Part shown: piece by piece, positions 24,484 through 33,465 of the stretch
Position numbering within the stretch: position 1 is the first letter of the stretch
Layout: each line of letters opens with the position of its first letter
Source of the DNA: Chitinophaga pinensis
GTDB taxonomy: Bacteria > Bacteroidota > Bacteroidia > Chitinophagales > Chitinophagaceae
NCBI RefSeq assembly: GCF_007896845.1
Contig: NZ_VOHS01000055.1
Location: 1-33,465 of the forward strand
Length of the DNA: 33,465 bases
Direction of reading: 5' to 3'
Program-made: the position numbers and the translations under genes
The notes under the pieces: model-generated
Told to the model about the DNA's origin: nothing
Databases searched by the model: none
What the model saw: only the letters and a program-made list of their open reading frames with translations

Positions 24484-26426
24484 ATATGGGCAGTCCCGCT
24501 GAACAGATGGTACAGTCCTTTTATCAGGGTAACTCAAGTAGTACACAGCTATTATCCAAAATCGTAACTGCTGATATGCAGGTTGTATTCAATCTGGAAG
24601 ATAGGGATGATATGCTTGGTAATCCTGACAATGATGGTGATAACAGCAATGGTACAAGGAGTGTCAAAAGAATAAAGTCCGTTGATATTATTGCCCGTGG
24701 AACCGGTAACAAGATCAGGTCGTGGTTGTTCTCCTATAACTATTTTCCATATGTGGTTACCGGAGGCGATTATACCAATGGGGGAGCCACACAGGATATA
24801 CTTGGAAAGAGGCTGAAGTTGCTGTCAGTAAAAGAGCTGGGTTATACAAATGGTGTACAGAGCGCAGAACTGCCAGAGTATAAATTTGACTATGATGAAA
24901 GTGTCACGATGCCTTTGAAAACGTCATTTGCGCGTGACTATTGGGGGTACTACAACGGAAAGACTAACACAAAACTTCTTCCGGACCTTTCATTTTTTAT
25001 ACAAACCGGCTATTATCGCTATGACATTCCTACTCCCGGCTTTTTGACTACCATAAATGGTGCAGACAGAGCGCCTGATGTGACAAAAATGCATGCATAC
25101 CTGCTGAAGAAAATCACTTATCCAACGGGCGGGTACACTGAGTTTGATTATGAGTCACATTCATTTGGCAATTATAATTATCCGGATGCGGAAAAAATAA
25201 AAGTTGTCAATAAGTTTATTGATGTATCAGACTACAATGAAACAAATGATGTGAAAGTAGCCCAATTCAGGCTGTCCCGCACAATGCCTCTGACGCTTAA
25301 ATACAATGTAAGCGGAGGCGTTGCATCACAGGGATTGACATTTGCCAATCTGTCTCCATCTAAGGTGACTATTTCCAAGGTAGTTAAAGGTGCCTCTACA
25401 GTGATCAAAACATGGCAGATGAGTACTTCTGATCAGGCGGCATTTAACGCGAACAGAAATCTTTTTTTCCAGGAGACGTTTACCTTCCAGTATGATCCTA
25501 ATATCAGCTATTATACAATTGCTGTAGAACTGCCTGATGAACTCGGACCACAGAATGACTTTAATAAAGGCGCTTCCATCCGAGCCTTCTTCGACTATGC
25601 GGATATGCAGGATCGACCGACCGACGTTAGTTATGGAGGGGGAAGCCGTCTGGCCGCTGTACGGAATTATACACAGAAGGATTCACTGACTGGTTATAAG
25701 AAGATAAGCTATATAAATGCCGATAGTACTACCTCAGGTGTGATTATGTCGAGATTATCACATGTTGATATCAGACGTATGTATTTTGAGTCTCTTCCAG
25801 CCGGCTCTCCGACAGCCTTCGGTGCTACTGCCGATATCTGGTTTGTATCTGCAGAGAATTTTGTGCCTTTCTCCAACTCCGCAGGAGGTAATTCTGTAGC
25901 ATATTCAAGAGTAGTAGAAACAGAAGTGGCCCGCGATGGCAGTAACAATGGTTCACATGTTTATTATTATCACAACAGAGAAAGTGGCAACTCGCCGGGT
26001 ATGCCAGATGATCCGGATATAGCGAATGGCTCTCTTGAAAAAGAAGAGTTTTTTGATGCTGCCGGTACACGTCTTTCCGATGTTGTTTATACTTATGAAA
26101 GCAGTCAGTCACAACTCTTCACAGGATTTAACTGTTATAAGAAATATCTCGTTGACTACCAGTGTCGTCCGGAAATACCTCCCGCATACGGAGAAGGCTA
26201 TCTTATACTCAGTTATCCATTATATACAAAATGGTATCAGTTAAAGAGTAAAGTAAATAATCTGTACGCGAACGGAGTAGTGTTGACAACAAACGAGGAT
26301 TATACCTATAACACCAAAGGACAGATGGTTTCTCAAATGATGTTAAATAGTAAGAATGAGCAGGTGAAAAAACTTATCTGTACCCGGCAGATGCTACAGG
26401 TAATGCTACAGCGAGTGCGCTGGTAA
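24471..26426 (+). CDS. Central fragment of the YD/RHS-like surface protein (651 codons open)
   Basis: This frame is open for 651 codons but belongs to the gene starting at 23597. The ATG at 24471 is internal. The sequence is beta-rich and Tyr/Asn/Gly-rich with family phrases such as LLKKITYPTGGYTEFDYESH, followed by SFGNYNYPD, and DVVYTYESSQSQLFTGFNCY. It lacks a clean run of YD dipeptide repeats, as is usual in the Bacteroidota branch. The frame is lost in the A6 run at about 26366-26371, where one added A gives VKKTYLYPADATGNATASAL. Secretion follows from the signal peptide upstream. Confidence 0.78.
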   Translation: MYPMNMGSPAEQMVQSFYQGNSSSTQLLSKIVTADMQVVFNLEDRDDMLGNPDNDGDNSNGTRSVKRIKSVDIIARGTGNKIRSWLFSYNYFPYVVTGGDYTNGGATQDILGKRLKLLSVKELGYTNGVQSAELPEYKFDYDESVTMPLKTSFARDYWGYYNGKTNTKLLPDLSFFIQTGYYRYDIPTPGFLTTINGADRAPDVTKMHAYLLKKITYPTGGYTEFDYESHSFGNYNYPDAEKIKVVNKFIDVSDYNETNDVKVAQFRLSRTMPLTLKYNVSGGVASQGLTFANLSPSKVTISKVVKGASTVIKTWQMSTSDQAAFNANRNLFFQETFTFQYDPNISYYTIAVELPDELGPQNDFNKGASIRAFFDYADMQDRPTDVSYGGGSRLAAVRNYTQKDSLTGYKKISYINADSTTSGVIMSRLSHVDIRRMYFESLPAGSPTAFGATADIWFVSAENFVPFSNSAGGNSVAYSRVVETEVARDGSNNGSHVYYYHNRESGNSPGMPDDPDIANGSLEKEEFFDAAGTRLSDVVYTYESSQSQLFTGFNCYKKYLVDYQCRPEIPPAYGEGYLILSYPLYTKWYQLKSKVNNLYANGVVLTTNEDYTYNTKGQMVSQMMLNSKNEQVKKLICTRQMLQVMLQRVRW

Positions 26427-27223
26427 CAGCAGGGCTTTATTCTAAACTGTTGGAACAGACAGGACTGACCAATAATAATGAGAATTATAAGATCAGATAT
26501 GACTATGCAAAGCAGGATAACTATTATGTGTTGAAATCCTTGAGCGCTCCATACAGAAGAACCCTTTCGATATGGAAGCACTTTTTAATATTTATGGGCC
26601 GTATGAAACTCTGCGACAAGTATTGTCCAAGGGAGTTACTTCTTCTATTTATGGTCAGACAATAACTCTATCCGATTGCCAAAGTAGAAAATGGAAGTTA
26701 CAGTACTGTTGCATATACAAGTTTTGAACCAGATGCAACAGGGGGCTTAAGTTTTAGTGCAAATGGTATCAATACGCAATATAGTCTGAGCGGCAGACGC
26801 TCTTATAATCTGTCCAGCGGAAACATTACCGTGCCAATCGCGATAAACAATGCCACCTATACAGTTTCATACTGGACAAGGAACGCGAATCCATATAGTA
26901 TTGCAGGTACTGTTGCGGGTTATCCGTTAAAAGGATCTACTATAAACCAATGGACTTACTACGAACATCGTATTGCTGGTGTAAGTTCTTTAGCTATAAG
27001 TGGTACAGGCTATATAGATGATCTCAGGGTTTATCCGGTGAATTCACGGATGGTATCTTATACAACCGAGCCTCTGTTAGGTGTAACCAGTGAGAGTGAT
27101 ATTACCAGCAAACCAACCTTCTACGAATTTGATGCGTTTGGTCGTCTGAGAGTTGTGAGAGGTTTTGAGGGTAACATTATGAAGGTGTTGGATTATCAGT
27201 ATCAGCGACCTGTTACTGAATAA
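26427..27223 (+). pseudogene. C-terminal part of the YD/RHS-like surface protein
   Basis: After the break near 26370 the frame reads TAGLYSKLLEQTGLTNNNEN. It breaks again near 26545, where one added A gives PYRRNPFDMEALFNIYGPYE. It shifts once more near 26675, where one extra T, or two missing bases, separates YGQTITL from PIAKVENGSYSTVAYTSFE. From there the frame is open to the stop at 27221-27223. The end, TFYEFDAFGRLRVVRGFEGN then YQYQRPVTE, is the normal C-terminus of this family, so no toxin domain is attached. With these corrections the gene has about 1209 codons. Confidence 0.75.
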
Positions 27224-27274
27224 CTATTTATTCTTAGACAATACTTCAAATGGATGGATTGCCTGAATAATCCG

Positions 27275-27317
27275 AAAAAACCGTGCTGCTGCGAAAGGAG
27301 TAGCACGGTTTCTTTTT
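27275..27317 (+). terminator. Terminator after the YD/RHS-like gene
   Basis: The arms 27278-27287 (AAACCGTGCT) and 27302-27311 (AGCACGGTTT) pair perfectly around a 14-nt loop, followed by CTTTTTG. It lies 55 nt after the stop codon and separates the large gene from the small membrane-protein gene. Confidence 0.85.
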
Positions 27318-27353
27318 GTCTCTGATACGTCAACAGATACCTATAAACTAACA

Positions 27354-27882
27354 ATGAAACAGCGGACACAGATAATATTGACCATTTGCTTTGTCATTTA
27401 CTTAACGCTATTTTTACTTACCGATGTCTCACTGACGGGTTCTGGACTGATGTCATATTTTCAGTCTTGCTTTCATTCCTGGCATTAAGCTGTGTCTTTA
27501 AAAGCAAACAACAAACGCTGGCTGACATTCGTGTTAAAACAACTAATATTCTTTGCTCTCTTGCGGTATTGGGATTTTTGGCACTGCATCTCATCAATCC
27601 ATTTGTTTGGGATACATTTAAACTTCGCAGCTTCTATTATCAGTCAGTGAATGGACGCTATTTAATGCTTATTTTCAAACCGGTAGGAGCATATTCAGGT
27701 GCTATGGTAATTTTTGGATTACAGAAACACCTAAATACTTCCCATGATCGAATGGCGTGTTTTATTGGAACAGAACAGTGCATCATGACTTTGCTGATGA
27801 CATATTTGATGGTCAGCCTATTGATAACTATAAGGAGGTTCGTGGTTATATTAAAGAGGAGGTGATTGATAAGCAAAAATGA
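27354..27882 (+). pseudogene. Small membrane protein, frameshifted, downstream of the YD/RHS-like gene
   Basis: The likely start is ATG 27354 (MKQRTQIILTICFVIYLTLF), a first membrane helix. After a shift before about 27475 the frame reads SVLLSFLALSCVFKSKQQ and ILCSLAVLGFLALHLINPFV, a second and third helix. Then RSFYYQSVNGRYLMLIFKPV leads to further shifts near 27710 and 27735, which open NFWITETPKYFP and a charged tail ending DNYKEVRGYIKEEVIDKQK before the stop at 27880. A 159-codon frame (27386-27865) covers the middle. I recognise no family. Its place after a YD/RHS-like gene resembles the position of an immunity protein, but there is no toxin domain to match it. Confidence 0.55.
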
Positions 27883-28022
27883 AGGTGCATTAACTGGTCT
27901 GGTTAGCTTGCCGTGTACTACGTGTGTCTCAAACCAGATGTGTTAAATAGAAACCGGTTTATTCCTTGGTTATTCTTCACAAGGGGGGCTTACAAGAAAA
28001 AATACAGTCGATTGTATATCTC

Positions 28023-28064
28023 AATGATGGTATTCTAAGTCACTGGACTTAGAATACCATCATT
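28023..28064. terminator. Bidirectional terminator between convergent genes
   Basis: Arms 28023-28041 and 28046-28064 form a perfect 19-bp inverted repeat around the tetraloop ACTG. It lies between the plus-strand small membrane-protein gene and the minus-strand tail-fibre-like gene, both of which point into it. The U-tract is short on the plus side (TTTT), so it is a strong hairpin with a modest tail. Confidence 0.8.
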
Positions 28065-28085
28065 TTGGGTAATGACTACTTAGAT

Positions 28086-28948
28086 TCACGAACCATCACT
28101 TTTTTCCTTCAGCATATTCAATTCTTTTTCTTGTCTGATGATATGCAAGGTCAGTTCCTCTATCTTCTGTAACAGGACCTTATTCATTTCTCCAAGATCC
28201 AATCCTTCTTTTGTGACTTCATTTGCAGAAGGTACATCCGGAAGATGTTTTGTTAATGCGGATGTAATTTTCCAATTCAGATAATGAAGGCAATTTATAA
28301 TCCGGTTCAAACACAAAATCAGCCCAATCGGATTGGCTAACTTTTATCTTCATGGCTCCAATGCTGCCTTTCACAGCTAATTGATGAGAACCTGCACTCA
28401 TTGTACCAATAGCAACAGAGCCATTGTTTGAGATGTTTAATGCGCCATCGCCATTGGTGTTGTACCTCCTAGTTTCAGAAACTGCCCGCCTGCTGAATGT
28501 AGAACCGGCTATTTACTGCTGATTGAAATGAAATAGCGGCGTCATTATCATTAGGTCCATAAATGCTGACTCTAACAACTGGAGAACTGGTACCAATTCC
28601 TAATCGTTGATCTTGTGTAATACGCATAACTCCCGGTTACACCGGTGCCGGTACGTACCAGGAATTTCATCGCTGATAGCGTTCCGGCGGAGATTGTACG
28701 CTCCATCTCTATTCCTCCCACATGTGTGCCTGCCATGCTGAATTTAAGAGCTCAACCGCGCCAAATACATTGCCACTGTTGCTCAACTGAAGGTTAGATG
28801 AGCCATTTGTAACTATTTCAAGTCTTTCTGCGGGAGTGGTTGTTCCAATACCAACGTTGGTACCAGTATTGGTAAAAGTATTCTGTGAGAATACGAACAA
28901 TGGAGCGGAATAAAGTAAAGCAGTTAAGAAGGCTTTTTTGCTGATCAT
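28086..28948 (-). pseudogene. Secreted tail-fibre-like protein, frameshifted
   Basis: The N-terminus (ATG 28948) is a signal peptide (AFLTALLYSAPLFVFSQ), followed by NVGIGTTTPAERLEIVTNGS, the standard opening of Bacteroidota secreted proteins often annotated as tail-fibre or autotransporter-like. The first frame stops at 28709. Other frames carry LGIGTSSPVVRVSIYGPNDN-like coding, then MSAGSHQLAVKGSIGAMKIK and QSDWADFVFEPDYKLPSLSE. The end, HLPDVPSANEVTKEGLDLGE plus a short coiled coil, is the conserved C-terminal domain, with stop at 28088-28086. At least three shifts are needed. It is probably one intact gene of about 288 codons in the organism. It is not evidence of a prophage: no other phage gene is near. 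Confidence 0.75.
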
Positions 28949-29210
28949 GTGTATACGTTTTAAATGTTGTTTAGCTGATAGAATGACAGCTATGTCTTGC
29001 TATTTTAAAGATGTAAATGAACTTTTGATTTATTTAGCTGGTATACAATTATAGAATAATTTAGATGACATTACACGCAGTTGTATAATGATCCGATTGT
29101 TCGTTAAATATGGGCTAAAGTCTGATTGATAATGATGATAATGCCCGAACATGGTATAGGTAATATGACAATGGGTACAGAACAATATCCAATTTCAACT
29201 GATCGCAAAG
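28949..29210. other. A/T-rich intergenic stretch
   Basis: About 260 bases with no supported gene. It must hold the promoter of the minus-strand secreted protein. I could not find a consensus -7 box, possibly because single bases are missing in this end of the sequence. Confidence 0.4.
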
Positions 29211-29462
29211 GTGATAATATGTAAGGATAAGGCATATGACATATTCGTTGTAAATGAGCTGTTCGGGATTTTGAAATGCAATCACTTCTATAAAGAAATA
29301 TCAGGCCCACGCATTGTATCTGCGCAGAAAATAGCCGGTCATCGGGACTCTTTTTACTTCTATGATAAAATATTGGAAGTATTATATTTAACCGGTTTTA
29401 ACACTGTTATGTCTCAAAAACCATCTGACAACAGGCAAAAATTTAGATTGTGTCAGATGTGA
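29211..29462 (+). CDS. Hypothetical protein fragment
   Basis: An open frame of 83 codons starting at a GTG (VIICKDKAYDIFVVNELFGI) and ending at TGA 29462. Composition is plausible for a real protein (KEISGPRIVSAQKIAGHRDS, FYFYDKILEVLYLTGFN), but the start is unconvincing, and the gene may extend upstream in another frame, since neighbours carry missing bases. I recognise no family and see no signal peptide or membrane helix. Confidence 0.35.
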   Translation: MIICKDKAYDIFVVNELFGILKCNHFYKEISGPRIVSAQKIAGHRDSFYFYDKILEVLYLTGFNTVMSQKPSDNRQKFRLCQM

Positions 29463-29508
29463 ATAATTTATATATTGTACTCTGATTAAACCCTAAAACC
29501 ATATAATT

Positions 29509-30206
29509 ATGTCCATGTGGAAATTGAAAGCCTGGTAGAAGAAGGAATTAACCTGGTTGACAAAATAGACACAACAAACGAAAAGAAAATTCAATTGATT
29601 GGAAACCTGTATGCAATACAAGACCAATACGATTGTTCATTCACTAACTTCAGAGTAATGCCGGTGCTGCTCAAACCGGCTACACAAAACGATTGACTGC
29701 ACGAGCATCGGATTATAAAGGCAATGAAGCTTATTTTGAAAAACTGCGCAAGAAGAAGGATATCGAGTTTATCAACCGGGATATCACTAAGAAATGGAAT
29801 CCATCTACGAATGATGTAGTAGCTTATTTCGACCCGGAAGACAAGAAAATTTATATCGATTTCGGGTCTCCGTTGAGAAAAGGCGAGCCTTCATTGGATC
29901 TGATGTATTCCTATGATCTTGGTATATATCTATTCGGGAAGCGGATAAATTGAAAGATAAGGCACGGGTGTATGACTGGACAGCCTATCTTATTGCTTAT
30001 GGTGAGGATGTGGAAACGGAGCAATTAATTAAAAAATATTTTAAGGAAATCAAAAAGATCTGGTCGAGTATGACTATTCGGATCATGAGCCTATTCATGA
30101 TTCTTTGACGTTGTCGAGGGAAGTACTGGATGATGCTGATGACTGGAAGGATATGTTTGAGGATGGGAGAGAGGACTTATTAGACTGGTTTTTTGATGAA
30201 GAGTAA
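29509..30206 (+). pseudogene. Acidic hypothetical protein (~233 aa), frameshifted
   Basis: Starting at ATG 29509, four single-base additions (near 29513, 29661, 29936 and 30058) join VEIESLVEEGINLVDKIDTT, FRVNAGAAQTGYTKRLTARA, KKWNPSTNDVVAYFDPEDKK and KARVYDWTAYLIAYGEDVET, with the tail EYDYSDHEPIHDSLTLSREV, to a stop at 30204-30206. The corrected length of 702 nt is a multiple of three. The largest single open piece is 29693-29953. The C-terminus is very acidic (DDADDWKDMFEDGREDLLDW). There is no signal peptide or membrane segment, so it is likely cytoplasmic. I do not recognise the family. Confidence 0.6.
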
Positions 30207-30245
30207 ACCGATATAATTTTAGGCTGCAGTTAAGTACTTACAATA

Positions 30246-30279
30246 AAAAGGCGTCCCGCTTATAGTGGGATGCTTTTTT
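30246..30279. terminator. Bidirectional terminator between convergent genes
   Basis: AAAAGGCGTCCC (30246-30257) pairs with GGGATGCTTTTT (30267-30278) with two G-U pairs around a 9-nt loop, with A-rich sequence on the left and a T6 run on the right. It lies between the acidic hypothetical gene (plus) and the AraC-family gene (minus) and could end both. Confidence 0.85.
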
Positions 30280-30297
30280 CGTTTATACATGTATTGA

Positions 30298-31199
30298 TTA
30301 AATGTCTTTTGTCCGACGGAAAGACTTAGGTGTCAGGTGTTCGTTCTTTTTAAAGAAATTAATGAAGTGAGGAGGTTCTTCAAAGCCAAGACACCAAGAT
30401 ATTTCTGAGATGTTCCAATCGGTATGCTTTAACAATCCCCTTGCTTCCTGCGTAATGCGTTCCGCAATAAGCTGGGAGGTAGTTTTCCCTGTGATCTCTT
30501 TTAATGCGCGGTTCAGGCTGTTGACATGAACGGAGAGCTGTGTGGCAAATTCTGCGGGGTATCGAAAGTGGATGCGTTGCATAGGGGATTCTATGGGAAT
30601 TGTCTTTCCAATAACTCTGTAAACATAGCGGCGACCCGCAAGGTAGCGTTTGATTTGTTGTATTGTTTGCCGGTGGCAGGTTCCATCTTAAGCCCACTGT
30701 GGATCAGTTCCATGACCAGATTACGAATCAAATCATATTTATAGGTATAGTCAGAGGTGATTTCGTCTGACATTTTCTTAAATATACTTGTTTATATGGG
30801 CCGTCTGTTCCAGAAGCAGTTCAAATAATGGGGTGTTACCGGGTTTGAAGACCGGATAGTCCCGGATATGCCCAAACTGGTCAAAAAGGTCTCTGTAAAT
30901 ACGCAGAAATAGCCGGATTGCTCTTCGTTGACATGTTCCCAGGCGTAGGGTACATTGGAGCTGGTGAACATAATGCGCTTTTCTGTACTTCCAGCGACTT
31001 ATCAGCATAGTACAGCCTTGTATGTCCATTCAGGATACTGATCTTGTAGTAGCCTTTCCGTCATAAGGCTGGCAATTCACTACCGGTCCGTCCGGGTCTT
31101 TCAACAGAAAGACGTTGAATTGCCCGATATCCGTTTCAGGTTTTCGGGCATCCAGCTCATTCTGGTCTGTTGTAGTTCTTCATGTTCTGACTCTGTCAT
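30298..31199 (-). pseudogene. AraC-family transcriptional regulator, frameshifted
   Basis: The gene runs from ATG 31199 to TAA 30300-30298. Seven single-base additions restore one frame of 909 nt (about 302 aa). The N-terminal part, DIGQFNVFLLKDPDGPVVNC and YKISILNGHTRLYYADKSLE, is the cupin-like sensor domain common in Bacteroidota AraC regulators, with EEQSGYFCVFTETFFDQFGH after it. The C-terminal DNA-binding domain is intact in one frame (30298-30582): HVNSLNRALKEITGKTTSQL is the first helix-turn-helix, and WNISEISWCLGFEEPPHFIN then FFKKNEHLTPKSFR is the second. It follows the alcohol dehydrogenase gene by 73 nt on the same strand and may regulate it. Confidence 0.8.
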
Positions 31200-31272
31200 A
31201 TATAAATTTACAATAAAGATCAAAGGAAAGAGGCAGGTACAAGGACCCGCCTCTGATTGAATATGGCAGTAT

Positions 31273-32273
31273 TTATGAGATTTTGATAACGTCTTTCCGA
31301 ATGGCCCTCTGGACAAATGCCGGAAGCTTCCTGTATATCTGTAAAGTCATAGACTTTGTCAATCATCGGTGCAATCTGATGTTGTTCAAAAAAAGCATTC
31401 ATTTCTTCAAATGACCTGCGATGCCCGATAGACAGACCTACTATTTTAGGGTGTTTGGCGAACAGAGAAAGACATTCACCGTCAGTTGCGGTTGATCCAG
31501 AAAGCCGATAACGGTGATGGTCCCTCCGAATTTGATGGCCTGGGCTGATCTGGTGATATCCCCGGCTACCAGCTCAATAATTTCGTCAGCTCCCGTTCCA
31601 CCGGTTAGTTTTAATACCTCCTGATCCCAATCCGGATGCGTGTGATAGTTGATGAAATGATGGGCACCCAGCTGCAGGGCCTTCATGCCTTTCTCATCCT
31701 GACTGGTAGAGATGATAACCTTCGCACCCAGTGCAGAGGCTATTTGTGCAGAAAACAAGGCGACTCCGCCGTACCCTGAATAAAGACAGTTTGCTCTGTG
31801 CTGATATTACTACAGTTGTAATAGCATTCCATGCCGTGAGTGCTGCGATGGGCAGGGTAGCCGCTTCTTCATCTGTAAGGTATTTGGGTTTAGCTACGAC
31901 GGCTTCTTCATTCATCACGATATACTCAGATAGTACGCCGCTCAAAGGGAAGCCCAGCAGAAGGCAGGGGCGTCGGCAGGTCTCCCCATCGAGCCATCTT
32001 GTATATACCTGTGTGATCACCTTATCACCTTCCCGGAAGCGGGTTACATGCTCTCCAAACCAATAACAGTACCGCAGGCATCTGAAGCCGGTATAATAGG
32101 CCTTTACTAAAAATATCAGGAGTGTAAGCGCCATCAATAATGGCTTTATCCCTGTAATTGATGGATACTGCATCTACCTTGATGAGCAGTTCATCAGGCC
32201 CCGGTTGCGGGATAGCTATATCATCCAGATGGAGGTGTTCAATGCCGAACTGGTGTAATCTCCATGCCTTCAT
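31273..32273 (-). pseudogene. Zinc-type alcohol dehydrogenase / quinone oxidoreductase (MDR family), frameshifted
   Basis: The start is ATG 32273 (MKAWRLHQFGIEHLHLDDIA), and the end is probably TAA 31275-31273 after KDVIKIS. Segments in different frames line up with the medium-chain dehydrogenase/reductase family: VDAVSINYRDKAIIDGAY, then FGEHVTRFREGDKVITQ, GFPLSGVLSEYIVMNEEAVV, DEEAATLPIAALTAWNAI, and an NAD(P)-binding part, FSAQIASALGAKVIISTSQD with GAHHFINYHTHPDWDQEVLK. A partial GTGGV nucleotide-loop motif is visible once the frame is corrected. About seven single bases are missing. The enzyme should oxidise an alcohol or reduce a quinone or enone with NAD(P)H in the cytoplasm. The longest open pieces are 31441-31758 and 31694-32173. 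Confidence 0.8.
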
Positions 32274-32448
32274 GTTGTGTGTTGCCAAAAATTGATTAAT
32301 TGATAAGGCAAAATTCGGCGTATCGGCAGACCAAAATATGCGCGTATCAATCCAAAAACTGTAAAAATCAAACAACAGCTCCTATTTTATTTTGCACCTT
32401 TTTGCGATCATTTTAGTAGCATTGCAGATCTTATGTAATACTGTACCC

Positions 32449-32902
32449 ATGAGTGATAAAAATCTGACAACATTTGAGAGAAGAAATCCTACACTATTCA
32501 CACCGTTAGGGCTCGCTTTGGTAGTCATATTTTTTATGGCAGGTCTGGTATCAGTAATGACTTACTGGCCAAGGATATTCGGGGTTTATTTATTGCAATA
32601 CTATTTGGACATGGACCACTTTGCCCGAAAGCAGCCGGTGTCTGTTGTACTGATAGAGAAAACAAGGAAGCTTACATTAACCTGAATCGCTGGGGGCTTT
32701 ATAAAAAGATCATTATTCCTTTTGCGGACTTGAATATAAGGTTTAAAAACGAACTGAGTATGAGGGCTACAAGAAGAATGGTGTTGCGGTGTATAGTAAA
32801 AAACTGGATGTAGTTGCAATTACAGAGGCAGATGGTTGGGAGATGGAAACGCTGGAAAGTCTTGTAGCAGCTGTCAATGAGATAAAATCTGGCAACCAGT
32901 AA
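32449..32902 (+). pseudogene. Small membrane-anchored hypothetical protein, frameshifted
   Basis: From ATG 32449, MSDKNLTTFERRNPTLFTPL is followed by one membrane helix (GLALVVIFFMAGLVSVMTYW). Single-base additions near 32663 and 32757 carry the frame through ENKEAYINLNRWGLYKKIII-like coding and YEGYKKNGVAVYSKKLDVVA, then TEADGWEMETLESLVAAVNE, to TAA 32900-32902. The corrected 456 nt is exactly 152 codons. The part after the helix looks like a small beta-rich domain with a final helix. I recognise no family. It is divergent from the alcohol dehydrogenase gene. Confidence 0.6.
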
Positions 32903-32940
32903 TAGTAAGGTTCGAAGTATATATACCCTGATTGTTTTCC

Positions 32941-33465
32941 ATGTCTATGAAAATCATGCGTGAGAAAGAACATATTCTGACAGCCTTGTCCGGTTTAAAC
33001 GTAGAGACAAATTTTCCTATGGTGTATTTCAGGAGCGAGGCCTAAATCCCTCCGACGATGAATTGTGTCAATGGCTGCAAACAGCTGAATACATGTGTAC
33101 AAGTTGACCGGAGCAGTGGAGGCTGATCTTAATGAGAAAAATTAGCGAAGATCCTCAAAACCAGCCTTGATATCTTGACGCTTCTACTTTGATACGGAGG
33201 AGCGTGAGCTGATCTGCGACTACTTTTATGAGTTGTCACGGATCGTTGATGCTGATATAAAACATGAGCTGAACAGTTGGCTGCATGGGGTGCTACTCGG
33301 TGCCATGCTTCGGATCAGCAACTTGTTGAAGCGGCAGAGAAGATTATAGAAACTCTGGAGCAGCCTTGTACCAGTTGTGAGCTACCTCTGCGCACGTCTA
33401 TTCTGGGAAGGAAGCAAGTATTCCCGATTTTAGCTGGTCTATCATCCGATGCAACAACTGTAACG
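32941..33465 (+). pseudogene. Hypothetical protein, frameshifted and cut by the right edge
   Basis: The probable start is ATG 32941 (MSMKIMREKEHILTALSGLN). Later coding appears in other frames: YGVFQERGLNPSDDELCQWL, then YFDTEERELICDYFYELSRI and VDADIKHELNSWLHG, then EAAEKIIETLEQPCTSCELP, which is open to the last base. At least four shifts are needed. It is helical, acidic and has no signal peptide. I do not recognise a family with confidence. The 3' end lies outside the window. Confidence 0.5.

Noticed and set aside
28086..28948. Prophage tail fibre
   Set aside because: It has a signal peptide and the common Bacteroidota secreted C-terminal domain, and no other phage gene is nearby.
23597..33465. 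A region of real pseudogenes undergoing decay
   Set aside because: The breaks are almost all single-base deletions repaired by one base, with the protein signatures otherwise intact and no premature stops or transposon remains. Sequencing error at a contig end fits better.
1..33465. CRISPR array, insertion sequence or rRNA
   Set aside because: No regularly spaced repeats, transposase-like frames with terminal inverted repeats, or rRNA stretches were seen.

Overview
The window looks like a piece of a Bacteroidota chromosome, most likely Chitinophagaceae (Chitinophaga-like). The genus is inferred from gene style, not from a marker gene. Supporting signs are a textbook TTTG-N19-TAnnTTTG promoter before a tRNA gene, few Shine-Dalgarno sequences, a cell-surface YD/RHS-like protein of the Bacteroidota type, a secreted tail-fibre-like protein ending in the usual 'DFVFEPDYKLPSL...HLPDVPSA' domain, and a fused patatin/outer-membrane-barrel protein.

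Region 1 (1-14602, minus strand) is one long operon of at least six tightly packed genes, read right to left. In order they encode a 131-aa single-pass membrane protein, a 511-aa trypsin-fold (NAL1-like) serine protease with a CCCC-E-C cluster, a 1147-aa DUF6603 protein, a 1129-aa protein with a central membrane hairpin, a giant protein of about 1859 aa (broken here by eight single-base deletions), and the first 78 codons of another large protein that runs off the left edge. Apart from the protease and DUF6603 no function is recognisable. This is the best candidate in the window for an undescribed multi-protein system.

Region 2 (14904-23251) is ordinary chromosome with intact genes: an MHS-family transporter (minus) with a strong terminator, a patatin-like phospholipase with POTRA and barrel (plus), a MiaE-like tRNA hydroxylase (minus), a BioF-like alpha-oxoamine synthase (plus), a penicillin acylase-family hydrolase (plus), and tRNA-Lys(UUU) with its own promoter and terminator. 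The MiaE-like and BioF-like genes are divergent, with back-to-back -7 boxes only 4 nt from each start codon.

Region 3 (23597-33465) holds a YD/RHS-like surface protein with a small membrane protein after it, a secreted tail-fibre-like protein, several hypothetical proteins, a zinc-type alcohol dehydrogenase/quinone reductase with an AraC-family regulator, and a truncated gene at the right edge. Almost every gene here is split by frameshifts.

The frameshifts have a clear pattern. Nearly all are repaired by adding one base, usually in a short homopolymer, and the repaired lengths become multiples of three. They are dense at both ends (1-3590 and 23709-33465) and absent from the 20 kb between. 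This looks like uncorrected sequencing deletions at the low-coverage ends of a contig, not gene decay. The broken genes are therefore described as probably intact in the organism.
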